Below, piece by piece: positions 17,141 through 25,812 of a stretch of 64,000 nucleotides of DNA (the first letter of the stretch is position 1; every line of letters begins with the position of its first letter). A program made the translations under genes and the position numbers. Below the pieces are notes generated by a model, which made no database searches, had not been told where the DNA came from, and saw nothing but the letters and a program-made list of their open reading frames with translations. The stretch is from the NCBI GenBank assembly GCA_040394475.1, contig JBEBSD010000003.1:104923-168922 (forward strand), written 5' to 3'. Source of the stretch: JBEBSD01 sp040394475. Its GTDB lineage: Bacteria > Bacteroidota > Bacteroidia > Cytophagales > Spirosomataceae.

Positions 17141-19684
17141 ATGGATTCGAGAAGAGATTTTTTGAAGAAATCATTAGTACTGACCGGTGCGGCGGGATTG
17201 ATGAATGTGCTCCCTACTGCCATACAACGGGCGCTTGCAATTGACCCTGCTCCCGGCAGTACCTACCTGGATGCTGAACATGTGGTGATCGTCATGCAGG
17301 AAAACCGGTCGTTTGACCATTGTTTCGGTTCGTTACAGGGTGTCCGGGGGTTTGGCGATCCCCGGCCGGTCGCGCTGCCCAATAAAAACCCCGTATGGCT
17401 GCAAAGCGACGCAGAAGGGAAAACGTATGCCCCTTTCCGGCTGGATATGAAAGGGACAAAAGGGACCTGGATGGGGGATTTGCCGCACTCGAGGCATAGC
17501 CAGGTAGATGCGCTGAATGAGGGGAAGTATGATAAATGGCTGGATTTTAAACGTTCCCGTCACCCTGCCGGAAAAGAAATGCCGCTGACACTGGGGTTTT
17601 ATAACCGGGAAGACCTGCCCTTTCATTACGCCATGGCCGATGCATTTACCGTATGTGATCATAACTTCTGCTCCAGTATTACCAGCACCACCCCTAACCG
17701 AAGCTATTTCTGGACGGGTAATATTGTGAGTGAAGAAAACGGCCTCACGAAAATGAACATCCGGAATCCGGATTACAAAGCCGGAAAGCAGCGTTGGGAA
17801 ACCTTTCCGGAACTCCTGGAAAAGCATCGGATCTCCTGGAAGTTTTACCAGAATGAAATCAGTACCGGAGGCGGGTTCAGCGGAGCGGAGCGTTCCTGGC
17901 TTTCCAATTTCGGCTGCAACCTGCTGGAATATTTTGAAGCCTATCATGTCAAGTACTCCAAAGGGTATATCCGCAGCCTGGAGCAGCAGCTGACCCAGCT
18001 GCCGGCGGAGTTGAAGGAGCTGCGGGATAAGCTTGGTGCGCTGGATCCGGAAGCGGCTGCCAAAGCCCGGAGAGCTATTGCTGCAAAGGAAGAAGTCCTG
18101 GAGCAGGCCCGGCAGGAACTGGCCCGCTTCAATGACGAAGCGTTCAACAGGCTTCCGGAGGACAAAAAGCGGTTGTTCCGGAATGCGTTTACTACCAACG
18201 AAAAGGATCCGGATTACCGCACACTGACCAAACTGCTGGTTGCCGACGGGGGGACTCAGCGGGAACTGGCAGTACCTAAAGGAGATTTGTTTTACCAGTT
18301 CCGGGAAGATGTGAAGCAACAGCAGCTGCCGGCGGTATCATGGTTTGCCGCTCCGCAAAATTTTTCCGATCATCCCAGCGCTCCCTGGTACGGCGCCTGG
18401 TATATTTCGGAAATCCTTGACATCCTCACCAGTAATCCGGAGGTATGGAAAAAAACGATCCTCATCATGACCTACGATGAGAATGACGGCTACTACGACC
18501 ATTTACCTCCTTTTGTAGCACCCGATGCACGCCGTCCGGGAACCGGCAAATGTTCGCCGGGAATTGATACGGAACTGGAGTGGGTCCGTAAGGAAAACGA
18601 GCTCAGGCAGGGGATCCCGGAAAATGAGGCCCGGGAAGCGCCCATCGGCCTGGGATTCCGGGTGCCCATGATCATTGCCTCACCATGGAGTAGGGGTGGA
18701 AATGTTAATTCACAAGTATTTGACCATACTTCTACCCTCCGGTTTCTGGAAATGTTTATCCGGGGAAAATGGGGTAAAGACATCCGCATGAATACCATCA
18801 GTGAGTGGCGGCGGACGATCTGCGGGGACCTGACGTCGGCATTCAAGCCGTTTGCTCCGGAGGAGGAGAAGCTGTCGTTCCTCGACCGGGATGAATTTGT
18901 GGGGACCATTTTCAACGCACAGTTCCGGAAAGAACCCACCGGGTTCCGGGAACTGACCCCCGCTGACATCGCAGCGATCAGGGAGGATCCGCTCGATTCT
19001 CCTTTGCTGCCCCAGCAGGAAAAAGGGGTAAGGACTTCCAATGGCCTGCCTTATGAATTGTATGCGGGTGGCGGGTTAAGCGCCGACCGGAAATCGTTTG
19101 AGATACAATTCAAGGCAGGGGACGAATTCTTCGGAAAGGAAGCGGCGGGCTCGCCGTTTACAGTATATGCCCTGGAGCGTCATGCAACGGCGGACGAAAA
19201 AAGTTTTGAAAGCGGCCGTGTCTGGTCGTACGCCGTAAAGCCGGGCGATGTACTGACGGATCAATGGCCGCTGACCAGTTTTGAAAAAGGAAGTTATCAC
19301 CTCCAGGTCCGGGGCCCGAACGGGTTTATGCGTGAATTTAAAGGCTCCGAGCTGGATCCCCGGCTCCGGATTGACTGTGGGTACACTACCGGCCGTCTGA
19401 ACAAAAAAAGACCTGATGGCAATATATTCCTGCGGTTCACAGCCACAGGGGAGGCAATGACCGTTACCGTCACCGATAATGCGTACCGACAGCCGGCTGT
19501 TGTCAGGGTCATTCCGGCAGGGAAAACCGGTGACGTTACACTGGATCTCCGGAACAGCTATGAATGGTACGATTTTACCGTAAACGTCAACGGCTATGCG
19601 GCATTTGAGCAACGTTTTGCAGGCAGAGCCGAGACGGGTCAGCCCGGTTACTCCGACCCGCTGATAGGCCGGGCGGTCAGGTAG
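17141..19684 (+). CDS. Tat-exported phosphocholine-specific phospholipase C
   Basis: This 847-residue protein belongs to the non-haemolytic, phosphocholine-specific phospholipase C family (phosphoesterase superfamily with acid phosphatase AcpA). A twin-arginine signal (SRRDFLKKS) starts the protein. The catalytic region shows MQENRSFDHCFGSLQGVRGF near residue 52, TYDENDGYYDH near 447 and VFDHTSTLRFLE near 525. Two C-terminal DUF756-type beta domains fill residues 630-830. An unusual Lys/Glu-rich stretch at 280-330 looks helical, possibly a coiled-coil insertion. It hydrolyses phosphatidylcholine or sphingomyelin outside the cytoplasmic membrane. Confidence 0.92.
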   Translation: MDSRRDFLKKSLVLTGAAGLMNVLPTAIQRALAIDPAPGSTYLDAEHVVIVMQENRSFDHCFGSLQGVRGFGDPRPVALPNKNPVWLQSDAEGKTYAPFRLDMKGTKGTWMGDLPHSRHSQVDALNEGKYDKWLDFKRSRHPAGKEMPLTLGFYNREDLPFHYAMADAFTVCDHNFCSSITSTTPNRSYFWTGNIVSEENGLTKMNIRNPDYKAGKQRWETFPELLEKHRISWKFYQNEISTGGGFSGAERSWLSNFGCNLLEYFEAYHVKYSKGYIRSLEQQLTQLPAELKELRDKLGALDPEAAAKARRAIAAKEEVLEQARQELARFNDEAFNRLPEDKKRLFRNAFTTNEKDPDYRTLTKLLVADGGTQRELAVPKGDLFYQFREDVKQQQLPAVSWFAAPQNFSDHPSAPWYGAWYISEILDILTSNPEVWKKTILIMTYDENDGYYDHLPPFVAPDARRPGTGKCSPGIDTELEWVRKENELRQGIPENEAREAPIGLGFRVPMIIASPWSRGGNVNSQVFDHTSTLRFLEMFIRGKWGKDIRMNTISEWRRTICGDLTSAFKPFAPEEEKLSFLDRDEFVGTIFNAQFRKEPTGFRELTPADIAAIREDPLDSPLLPQQEKGVRTSNGLPYELYAGGGLSADRKSFEIQFKAGDEFFGKEAAGSPFTVYALERHATADEKSFESGRVWSYAVKPGDVLTDQWPLTSFEKGSYHLQVRGPNGFMREFKGSELDPRLRIDCGYTTGRLNKKRPDGNIFLRFTATGEAMTVTVTDNAYRQPAVVRVIPAGKTGDVTLDLRNSYEWYDFTVNVNGYAAFEQRFAGRAETGQPGYSDPLIGRAVR

Positions 19685-19697
19685 ACGGAAGCATCGG

Positions 19698-20048
19698 TCA
19701 GTATTTTTCCAGCGCTTTCAGCAAGACAACGGCATGATTGATCTGCGGCGATTTAGCGGCATAAAGCAAGGTGACATTCTGAGTGGCAGCCCGTTCCTTC
19801 AGGGCTGCCAGCGCTTCGGATTTTTCCGATAGCTCCTTCAGGTAACGGCTGCCGAAAGCGGCAAACCGTTCGGGGTCATGATCAAACCATTGTCTGAGTG
19901 CAGGCGACGGCGAAACCTCCCGGTTCCATTCATCCAGCCGTGCATCGGTTTTTTTGACGCCCCGGGGCCAAAGCCGGTCGACCAGTACCCGGTAACCGTC
20001 ATCGGCAGCCGGAGCGTCATAGATTCGTTTAATGCGGATAGTTCCCAT
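19698..20048 (-). CDS. DUF488 family protein
   Basis: This 116-residue protein shows the DUF488 pattern: IRIKRIYDAP, YRVLVDRLWPRGVKK near residue 20, WFDHDPERFAAF near 55 and TLLYAAKSP near 95. The biochemical role of the family is unknown. It begins 4 bases after the stop of the Ric gene, so it is the last gene of the NO-stress operon. Confidence 0.9.
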   Translation of the reverse strand: MGTIRIKRIYDAPAADDGYRVLVDRLWPRGVKKTDARLDEWNREVSPSPALRQWFDHDPERFAAFGSRYLKELSEKSEALAALKERAATQNVTLLYAAKSPQINHAVVLLKALEKY

Positions 20049-20052
20049 CGTG

Positions 20053-20763
20053 TCAGGCGATTGCTTTCTCCAGTTCTAACGCTTTCGGAAACAGAATGTT
20101 ATTTTCCAGATGGATATGCTGATGCAGATCGTCTTCGTATTCCTGCAGCAAGGCAAACGTGACGCGGTAGGTGTTGCAGGCATCCGATGGGGGCGTGTAA
20201 TCGTTGCTGAGTGCCGCAATTTTCCGGAAGCGTTCCCCTTCGGCGTCATGGTCGTGCATCATCATGGCGATGGGATTTTCAACGGTGCCGAAAGGAGGTT
20301 TGGCAATCAGGGCACCTTCCAGCTTCGATTTGACCATTTTCCGGATATAGGGAAACAGCAGGAACTCTTCTTTTTTCATGTGCATGGAAATCTCACCCGA
20401 GGTCTCCCTGAAGAGTTTTTGGATTTCTGCCAGTTCCGGGTGCCGATGTCCGTGTACGCTATTGATTTTTTCCAGGTAAGGAAGTATCTCCAGGTTCTTG
20501 AGTTCGACGTAGCGGTGGTGTTTCTTTTCAATGTATTCGGTCAATAAATCCAGGGGCCATGACTGAAAATCGGTGGTTTCATTGCCGGTTTTCCGGCTCA
20601 CGTTTTCCAACTCGGCTATGAGTTCTTCAGGGTTTTCCGAAACTTCCTGAATACTCCGGTTGCCATTACAGCAAAAATCAATCTTATGTGATTTGAACAC
20701 GCTGGCTGTACGGTAATCCTGCGCAACCAGTTCCCCGACGATACTATTTTGAGTGATATCCAT
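20053..20763 (-). CDS. ric: Iron-sulfur cluster repair di-iron protein (Ric/ScdA/YtfE)
   Basis: This complete 236-residue protein of the Ric family repairs Fe-S clusters damaged by NO or peroxide. The N-terminal ScdA_N domain includes IDFCCNGNRS near residue 28. The hemerythrin-like di-iron domain supplies His and Glu ligands: KKHHRYVEL near 80, HGHRHPEL near 104, HMKKEE near 127, MMHDHDAEGE near 165 and HQHIHLENNILFP near 210. It lies in a minus-strand series with truncated globin, an oxidase-like complex and an Rrf2 regulator, which supports a nitrosative-stress role. A longer homologue is encoded at 51.2 kb. Confidence 0.93.
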   Translation of the reverse strand: MDITQNSIVGELVAQDYRTASVFKSHKIDFCCNGNRSIQEVSENPEELIAELENVSRKTGNETTDFQSWPLDLLTEYIEKKHHRYVELKNLEILPYLEKINSVHGHRHPELAEIQKLFRETSGEISMHMKKEEFLLFPYIRKMVKSKLEGALIAKPPFGTVENPIAMMMHDHDAEGERFRKIAALSNDYTPPSDACNTYRVTFALLQEYEDDLHQHIHLENNILFPKALELEKAIA

Positions 20764-20801
20764 ACTGTTGAATGTTAAACTGCACCGGAAGTGCAGGGTG
20801 A

Positions 20802-21287
20802 TTAATGGTTGAAGTAATTGTAATCAGCGGGATGCCGGCCGGAAGTACCCGGTTTCCTGAAAAGCAACGCTCCTGAAAAAAACAGGCAGCTGACTTTTAT
20901 CAGCTCCATTCCAACATAGTAGTAATGGAGGTTCGACGGTGGTACAGGTGCACCCTGTATCTGTAAATCGGCACGAAGATCCAGGGCCGGCAGCAGCCAT
21001 ATGCTTTGTACGAACAGTAATGTGACCGGCACCAGGTAGAGTACCCCTTGCCTGGTCGACGCTGTTTTACGGATTTCCGGCAGCCAGCAGGCCAGTATGA
21101 CCAGCGCAAATACCCATTCGATCTTGTTGAGGGCATTGAATACCAGGCGGCCGATGCCTAGCCCCAGCGCTACCGTGATGCCCGGCGCCTGAAACTTCAG
21201 CCAAGCCTCCAGGAAGCTGATCGCGCAAACAAACCCGATCCATAGGAAGATAGCCGCGACCTGAACAGGATGTTTGACGGTGCTCAT
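20802..21287 (-). CDS. Four-helix membrane protein of the NO-stress cluster
   Basis: This 161-residue protein has four predicted transmembrane segments (about residues 10-28, 50-68, 80-98 and 122-142) and charged connecting loops. I do not recognise a named family. Its ATG overlaps the globin stop by 4 bases (ATGA type), which implies translational coupling. Conserved-looking features include an embedded E/W pair (FLEAWLKFQAPG) and HYYYVGMELIK. A role with the globin or the oxidase-like complex is inference from position only. Confidence 0.8.
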   Translation of the reverse strand: MSTVKHPVQVAAIFLWIGFVCAISFLEAWLKFQAPGITVALGLGIGRLVFNALNKIEWVFALVILACWLPEIRKTASTRQGVLYLVPVTLLFVQSIWLLPALDLRADLQIQGAPVPPSNLHYYYVGMELIKVSCLFFSGALLFRKPGTSGRHPADYNYFNH

Positions 21288-21685
21288 CGCAGAATAATAC
21301 TATTGTTGTGGTGAATGTACTGGATTTTGTAAAGAAACATATCGGCCATCTTTTGGGCTCTCCATCTGGCTTCCTCTGCTGTTGCCCCGGTGAACAATTC
21401 GTCGAGGGTCTCGTAAAAGAGTTGCAGCCACCGGTCGAAATGCTCTTTGGTAACCGGAAGCTGTGCGTGAGGAGGAAAGGGGCTGCCGCTATAGGTACGT
21501 TCCTCCAGCAGTATGGTTTGCCAGAACCGGTACATCTTCTCCAGGTGCTCAGGCCAACGGTCCTGAATCACACCGTTGAAAATATCCTTTAACAACTCAT
21601 CCGCTCTTACTTTGCTGTAAAAAGTATCAACCAGCAGGCGGATATCATCCAATGTTGAAATGGGTGCTTTCGAAGGCTCGCTCAT
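21284..21685 (-). CDS. Group III truncated haemoglobin
   Basis: This 133-residue globin matches group III truncated haemoglobins, in which the proximal His lies in a KEHFDRWLQLF-type helix (near residue 77). Other features are LVDTFYSKVRADELLKDIF near 18, YRFWQTILL near 51 and RAQKMADMFLYKI near 108. The start at MSEPSKAP was chosen because the upstream extension to 21766 overlaps the preceding gene and does not look like globin. Such globins detoxify NO or relay electrons. The neighbours (Ric, Rrf2, oxidase-like complex) support NO handling. Confidence 0.9.
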   Translation of the reverse strand: MSEPSKAPISTLDDIRLLVDTFYSKVRADELLKDIFNGVIQDRWPEHLEKMYRFWQTILLEERTYSGSPFPPHAQLPVTKEHFDRWLQLFYETLDELFTGATAEEARWRAQKMADMFLYKIQYIHHNNSIILR

Positions 21686-21698
21686 AGGACAAATAGGG

Positions 21699-22121
21699 TT
21701 AAACAAAGGATTGGTAATGTTCCGCATCCCAATACATGATAAAATAAAACAACGCGAACCCGACAAAAGTAACCACCAGCGCCCAGACCCAGGCAGGAAT
21801 TCCTTTGGGAGTTTCCGAACCGGTGATCACAAAGATATCAGGGCGTTCGCTTCCGTAGGCATTGATCGTTATCGGAATCTGGTCATTGACCACCTCATTG
21901 TTCCGGAGGCCCAGAATAGCGATGGAGGGACCATTCCGTACTTCAAACGGGATCACCCGGATGCCCTCCATGCCATTGGTAGACTTGGCGACAATTTTAA
22001 GCTGGTGTTTGCCATCGGGGATTTTTGTGGTGTCGAACACAAATTTTACAGGCGGAGAGAAGGCCGCAAACGGCTGCGGGTCGTCATCCAGAAAAACCTT
22101 AATAATGCGCTTGTCGTCCAT
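21699..22121 (-). CDS. Membrane-anchored Ig-like accessory protein of the oxidase-like cluster
   Basis: This 140-residue protein has an N-terminal beta-rich domain. Its pattern IKVFLDDDPQPFAAFSPP, DGKHQLKIVAKS and GIRVIPFEVRNGP suggests an Ig-like or carboxypeptidase-regulatory-like sandwich. One transmembrane helix lies near residues 110-132 (WVWALVVTFVGFALFYF), giving an N-out, C-in arrangement or the reverse. There is no haem motif. It lies between the cytochrome c and globin genes; a structural role with the oxidase-like complex is inferred. Confidence 0.78.
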   Translation of the reverse strand: MDDKRIIKVFLDDDPQPFAAFSPPVKFVFDTTKIPDGKHQLKIVAKSTNGMEGIRVIPFEVRNGPSIAILGLRNNEVVNDQIPITINAYGSERPDIFVITGSETPKGIPAWVWALVVTFVGFALFYFIMYWDAEHYQSFV

Positions 22122-22134
22122 AGGTGTCCGGCTT

Positions 22135-22395
22135 TTATTCTATAATACTATTTTTGATATGTCCGGGTTGCCTTTCTCCAGGTCTGATAAGGAATTTCAG
22201 ACTGAGAAACAGGGTAATCCCTACCAGAACGACCGCAGTACCGGTAATCCAGTAATCCAGATTCCCCTGCGGCCCCAGGCCATGGGTAATATCGGCCATT
22301 CCCTTAGGTTGCTGACTTTTACAAACCTCACAAGCCAGCACCCCGCGGAAAGCAGTGGCGAGCAGCAGTACAAAAAGGGTGGTGATTGTTTTCAT
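22135..22395 (-). CDS. Small membrane protein with a CxxC motif
   Basis: This 86-residue protein has a signal or first membrane helix (KTITTLFVLLLATAF), a CEVCKSQQPKG motif near residue 22, and a second helix near 52-72. The CxxC could bind a metal or act as a thiol pair. It is 13 bases upstream of the Ig-like membrane protein gene. Its position suggests an assembly or small-subunit role in the oxidase-like complex; no family was recognised. Confidence 0.72.
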   Translation of the reverse strand: MKTITTLFVLLLATAFRGVLACEVCKSQQPKGMADITHGLGPQGNLDYWITGTAVVLVGITLFLSLKFLIRPGERQPGHIKNSIIE

Positions 22396-22419
22396 TGGTA
22401 GAAAATGTGTTGTGACTGG

Positions 22420-22547
22420 AATTGGCTATCAGCAGTCGGCTATCGGTAATCAGCTATCGGCTATCGGTAATCAGCTATCAGCTATCAGCTATCCAAAATG
22501 GTACCTCATACATCGTACCTCGTACCTCGTAAATCGTACGTCGTAAA
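22420..22547. repeat. CAGCTATCGG-type and CGTACCTCGTA-type short tandem repeats
   Basis: Bases 22426-22497 are built of 7-10 base variants of GCTATCGG and AATCAGCTATC. Bases 22500-22547 are built of variants of ATCGTACCTCGTA. Both arrays lie between two genes of one apparent minus-strand operon. Related CTATCGG arrays occur at 32.2, 39.3, 44.9 and 50.2 kb. Confidence 0.85.
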
Positions 22548-23540
22548 TCACAACCCCAAAGCATATTCCCTGATTTTTTTAACATCGTCCGCTGAGACCG
22601 CTGCTGCATTGTTGCCCCAGCTGGAACGTTCGTGGGTGGCAATGGCGGCGATGTCCGCGTCACTGAGCTGTTCGCCAAAGCCGGGCATCATTCCGTATTC
22701 AGCGCGGGCGTCGTAGCCCTGCAGGATGATCCGGATGAGCGTTTCAGGATTTTCATCCTGAACGATTGCGCTTCCCGCCAGTGGTGGAAAGGCGCCGGCC
22801 AGTCCGCCGCCGTTCGCCTGATGACAGGCAGCGCACGTATTCATATAAAGCGTTTCACCGTCAGCATCCGCTGTGGCGTCCGTCGCTGAAGGAGTTTTAC
22901 GGGCAGCCGGAATGAACTCCCGGACGTCTTCACCCGGTAATGCAGATTGCGTTAACTGCTGCAGGTAGGCCACCAAGTCGAGCGCTCCTGCCGTGGCTAC
23001 TACTTTACGGCCCTGGTGCTTCTGGAAGGAGGGCGGTACCGGCACCACTTTTTCTCCCGGTTTAACAGCAGCAGCCTCTTTTTCTTCAAAGAGCCAGGGA
23101 TACCCCGGCATGACCGATTCCTTTACCACGATACGGGGATTGTATAAATGCAGCAGGTGCCATTCCTCACCGGGCTGCCGGCTGCCGACATTGGTCAGAT
23201 CGGGTCCCGTCCGTTCACTGCCCAACAGGGAAGGGGATTGGCGCCAGAAATCCATTCGTTGTTTACTGTAATAGTAATCAGAAGGGATAGAGGGCCGGTT
23301 TCCCCAAGTCATGTCCATTTCGATGTTTCGTACCTGTTGTGTATGACATACCATGCAATTTTCAGCTACGTAGAGCCGGAGTCCGTTGCGTTGTGCATCG
23401 GTCAGATCGGCGCTTTGCGGCAGCGGCCGGACCTCCTGCAGCTGGTAGGCCGGAACGACGGCCACAAAAATGCTCAGGCCTACGTATACCAGCAGCGAAG
23501 TCAGTACGAGTGTTCTAAGGTTTTTATGTAAATCAAGCAT
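22548..23540 (-). CDS. Dihaem membrane cytochrome c (CcoO-like with a fused second haem domain)
   Basis: This 330-residue protein has an N-terminal anchor (LRTLVLTSLLVYVGLSIFVAVVP). A CcoO/FixO-like domain follows with CMVCH near residue 62, MTWGNRPSIPSDYYY and GPDLTNVGSR near 115. A second class I cytochrome c domain has CAACH near 240 and a probable Met ligand in MMPGFG. In classical cbb3 oxidases CcoO and CcoP are separate; here both haem domains are on one chain. The gene ends 12 bases before the subunit I gene begins on the same strand in the transcript order subunit I then cytochrome. It should donate electrons to subunit I. Confidence 0.88.
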   Translation of the reverse strand: MLDLHKNLRTLVLTSLLVYVGLSIFVAVVPAYQLQEVRPLPQSADLTDAQRNGLRLYVAENCMVCHTQQVRNIEMDMTWGNRPSIPSDYYYSKQRMDFWRQSPSLLGSERTGPDLTNVGSRQPGEEWHLLHLYNPRIVVKESVMPGYPWLFEEKEAAAVKPGEKVVPVPPSFQKHQGRKVVATAGALDLVAYLQQLTQSALPGEDVREFIPAARKTPSATDATADADGETLYMNTCAACHQANGGGLAGAFPPLAGSAIVQDENPETLIRIILQGYDARAEYGMMPGFGEQLSDADIAAIATHERSSWGNNAAAVSADDVKKIREYALGL

Positions 23541-23552
23541 AACAGATAGTGT

Positions 23553-25343
23553 TTAACTAACAGCCGCAGTTTGCTGTCCAGGTCCCTTCGTCCCGACCAT
23601 TACCCGGAAGTTGTAGGCAAAAAGCAGGTGCGACACAAACATCAGCGAGCCTCCAATGGCTCTCCAGACCCAATAGGGCTGCATCAGTTTCACAGAGTTG
23701 ATAAACGGGTCGCCGGCAATCCAGCTGAGCCCTTTAAACGTTCCGCCGGCCATCAGTGAGATCATATAGGCAAACAATCCCACAAAGGCCAGCCAGAAAT
23801 GGATTCCCACAAAAAGCTGCCGGGGTTCCTTCCCGGTGATCTTCGGGAGAATCGCGTACATACAAGCCCAGAGCAGGAATGAAATGATCCCGTACATCGT
23901 CATGTGTGAATGCGCCACATTGAAGTCGGTAAAATGCCAGACAAAATTGGTAAACCGGAATGCCTGAAAACTTCCCTGGGTGGACCCGACAAAATAAAAC
24001 ACAACCCCTACCAGGAAAAACGGGAGTACATAGCTTTTGGACACCTCGCTCCAGCTGCCGCGCATGGTCATCAGGAAATTGGTGGTTCCGGCCACTACCG
24101 GGATAAACATGCCCGCACTGAACACAATGGCGACCGTCTGCAGCCACCAGGGCAGGGGACTGAACACGAAGTGGTGGGTCCCGATAAGCGTGTAAAACAG
24201 CATTTGCGTCCAGAATGCCAGTACTCCCAGGGAGTAGGAATAGATCGGTTTGTTAAGAGAAGACGGCAGGTAATAATAAACCAGCCCAAGCGTAAAGGTC
24301 ATGAACCACATACCGACCCCCTGGTGCATGTAATACCCCTGGATCACCGTTTCGCCAAGTCCGTCTTGGAACTGGGGCAGGTACCCGATGGTCACCAGTA
24401 CGAGCGTCCACACCAGGCCTCCCATAATGTACCAGTTGGAGATGTAGATTTCCCCTATTTTCCGGTGGGCGATGGTTTGATAAAAGTTGTAAAATGTGAG
24501 CAGCAGACCGCCTGCAAAAAGCAAGATCACCGGCCAGATATATTCCCGGTACTCACCGCCTCCGTTATTGACGCCCGCCATCAGGAAAAGGGTACCGCTT
24601 ACGACAGCAAGATTGAACAGGACCCACGCCCACCACGCGGCTTTATAGCTATGAATGGCGGTATTGGAGGTGCGGGTGACGACAAAGTAACCCAATCCGA
24701 TCATGGCCAGCGATGCCCAGCCCCAAAAGACAGCATTGGTATGGACCGGACGCAAACGGCCGAAAGACAGCCATGCAACATGATCCATTTCCGGCCAGAC
24801 AAACTTCATGCCGACATACTGTCCGACCAGTGTTCCGAATACCAGCCAGAAGGCCGAAGCCCCCAGGTACCAGATAATCACCTGTTTCAGCCGGAAGGGG
24901 GTTTCATAACTGAGCGGCGACTTCTTTTTCTCATCGACCAGCGGATTATCGGGTTCATGCGTTACATGCGCGATGAAGCCCCTGGCATCGGTTGCAACGG
25001 CATCGCTGCCCAGTTCGGTTCCTGCTAATCGGTAAGTCAATGCGGCCTTCCTTTTTTCAAGCAGTGCATCGAGCTCGGCAACACTCAGGTTGACCAGCTC
25101 TTCGCTGAATTCCAGCTGATCTTTCCGTACCCGCTTGTGCCGTAATGCCGCCAGGTAGGCAGACAAACGGATGAATATAATAACGACAGCCATCAGGGCC
25201 ACCAGGGCGATCAGGATCAGGGTGCCTACGATTCCCGGACTGGTAATCCAATTACTGGTATCCGGATTGCCCGTTACCTGTGCATACAAGGGCCCGGTCA
25301 TCAGTAAAACAGCTGTCAGCGACAAACCTCTCTTTTTCATCAT
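23553..25343 (-). CDS. cbb3-type haem-copper oxidase-like subunit I (O2 or NO reductase)
   Basis: This 596-residue membrane protein has about 14 helices and CcoN-like haem-copper features. The low-spin haem His is in FGRLRPVHTNAVFWGW near residue 199. CuB ligands are in YYMHQGVG (near 339) and GTHHFVFSPLPWWLQ (near 390), and haem ligands are in FNVAHSHMTMYG (near 479). Aligned by eye with Pseudomonas CcoN, a Tyr six residues before the HH pair matches the cross-linked active-site Tyr. The conserved Glu of CcoN (STFEG) is Gln here (STQGS). An N-terminal signal or helix and a soluble stretch (70-140) precede the core. Active-site residues favour O2 reduction, while neighbours favour NO; the substrate is unresolved. 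Confidence 0.85.
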   Translation of the reverse strand: MMKKRGLSLTAVLLMTGPLYAQVTGNPDTSNWITSPGIVGTLILIALVALMAVVIIFIRLSAYLAALRHKRVRKDQLEFSEELVNLSVAELDALLEKRKAALTYRLAGTELGSDAVATDARGFIAHVTHEPDNPLVDEKKKSPLSYETPFRLKQVIIWYLGASAFWLVFGTLVGQYVGMKFVWPEMDHVAWLSFGRLRPVHTNAVFWGWASLAMIGLGYFVVTRTSNTAIHSYKAAWWAWVLFNLAVVSGTLFLMAGVNNGGGEYREYIWPVILLFAGGLLLTFYNFYQTIAHRKIGEIYISNWYIMGGLVWTLVLVTIGYLPQFQDGLGETVIQGYYMHQGVGMWFMTFTLGLVYYYLPSSLNKPIYSYSLGVLAFWTQMLFYTLIGTHHFVFSPLPWWLQTVAIVFSAGMFIPVVAGTTNFLMTMRGSWSEVSKSYVLPFFLVGVVFYFVGSTQGSFQAFRFTNFVWHFTDFNVAHSHMTMYGIISFLLWACMYAILPKITGKEPRQLFVGIHFWLAFVGLFAYMISLMAGGTFKGLSWIAGDPFINSVKLMQPYWVWRAIGGSLMFVSHLLFAYNFRVMVGTKGPGQQTAAVS

Positions 25344-25386
25344 ACAGGATATTAAGACCTTTATATCTTATTTACTGTGAAATTTT

Positions 25387-25812
25387 TTAACGCTTCAGGA
25401 AGGTAAGCCCCTGGTTCAGGCCGATTGCCAGTTCCTCCAGGCTTGTTTCTTCCAGCATTTTCCGCAGCTCATTGCGGATGGCTTTAAACTTATCATGGAC
25501 CGGGCAAGGCTGCGATTCATTACATTCTTTCAGGCCCAGCCCGCACCCTTTGTAAATATTCATGCCGTCAATGGCCGACACAATGTGACTCAGCCGTATT
25601 TCGGGCAGATACTTTTCATTGATTTCAAATCCTCCGCTGGGACCTTTCACCGAACTGACGATCCCGTTGCGTGCCAGTTGCTGCAGGATTTTAGCAGTAA
25701 AGGCTTCCGGTGAGTCAATAGCGCCCGCAATGTCTTTCAAACTCACCCGGTTTCCCGACTGAGCAATGTACAGTGTAGCTTTAATCCCGTATTCGCACGC
25801 TTTTGAGAACAT
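25387..25812 (-). CDS. Rrf2-family Fe-S transcriptional regulator (NsrR/IscR-like)
   Basis: This 141-residue winged-helix regulator has an N-terminal HTH (SLKDIAGAIDSPEAFTAKILQQLARNGIVSS) and wing residues KGPSGGF near 56. Three cysteines, C90, C97 and C103 (spacing CX6CX5C), suit a Fe-S cluster sensitive to NO. It is the first gene of the minus-strand NO cluster, 43 bases before the oxidase-like gene. NsrR is the best functional guess, because the downstream genes are Ric and globin. An inverted repeat upstream could be its own operator. Confidence 0.9.
   Translation of the reverse strand: MFSKACEYGIKATLYIAQSGNRVSLKDIAGAIDSPEAFTAKILQQLARNGIVSSVKGPSGGFEINEKYLPEIRLSHIVSAIDGMNIYKGCGLGLKECNESQPCPVHDKFKAIRNELRKMLEETSLEELAIGLNQGLTFLKR

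Noticed and set aside
23910..25028. 372-residue frame antisense to the oxidase-like gene
   Set aside because: A shadow of the G+C-rich coding strand; it is rich in His, Gln and Pro and has no motif.
23553..25343. Classical NorB of the cNOR type
   Set aside because: The oxidase-type Tyr before the HH pair and CcoN-like segments are kept, and no NorC, NorD or NorQ is nearby.
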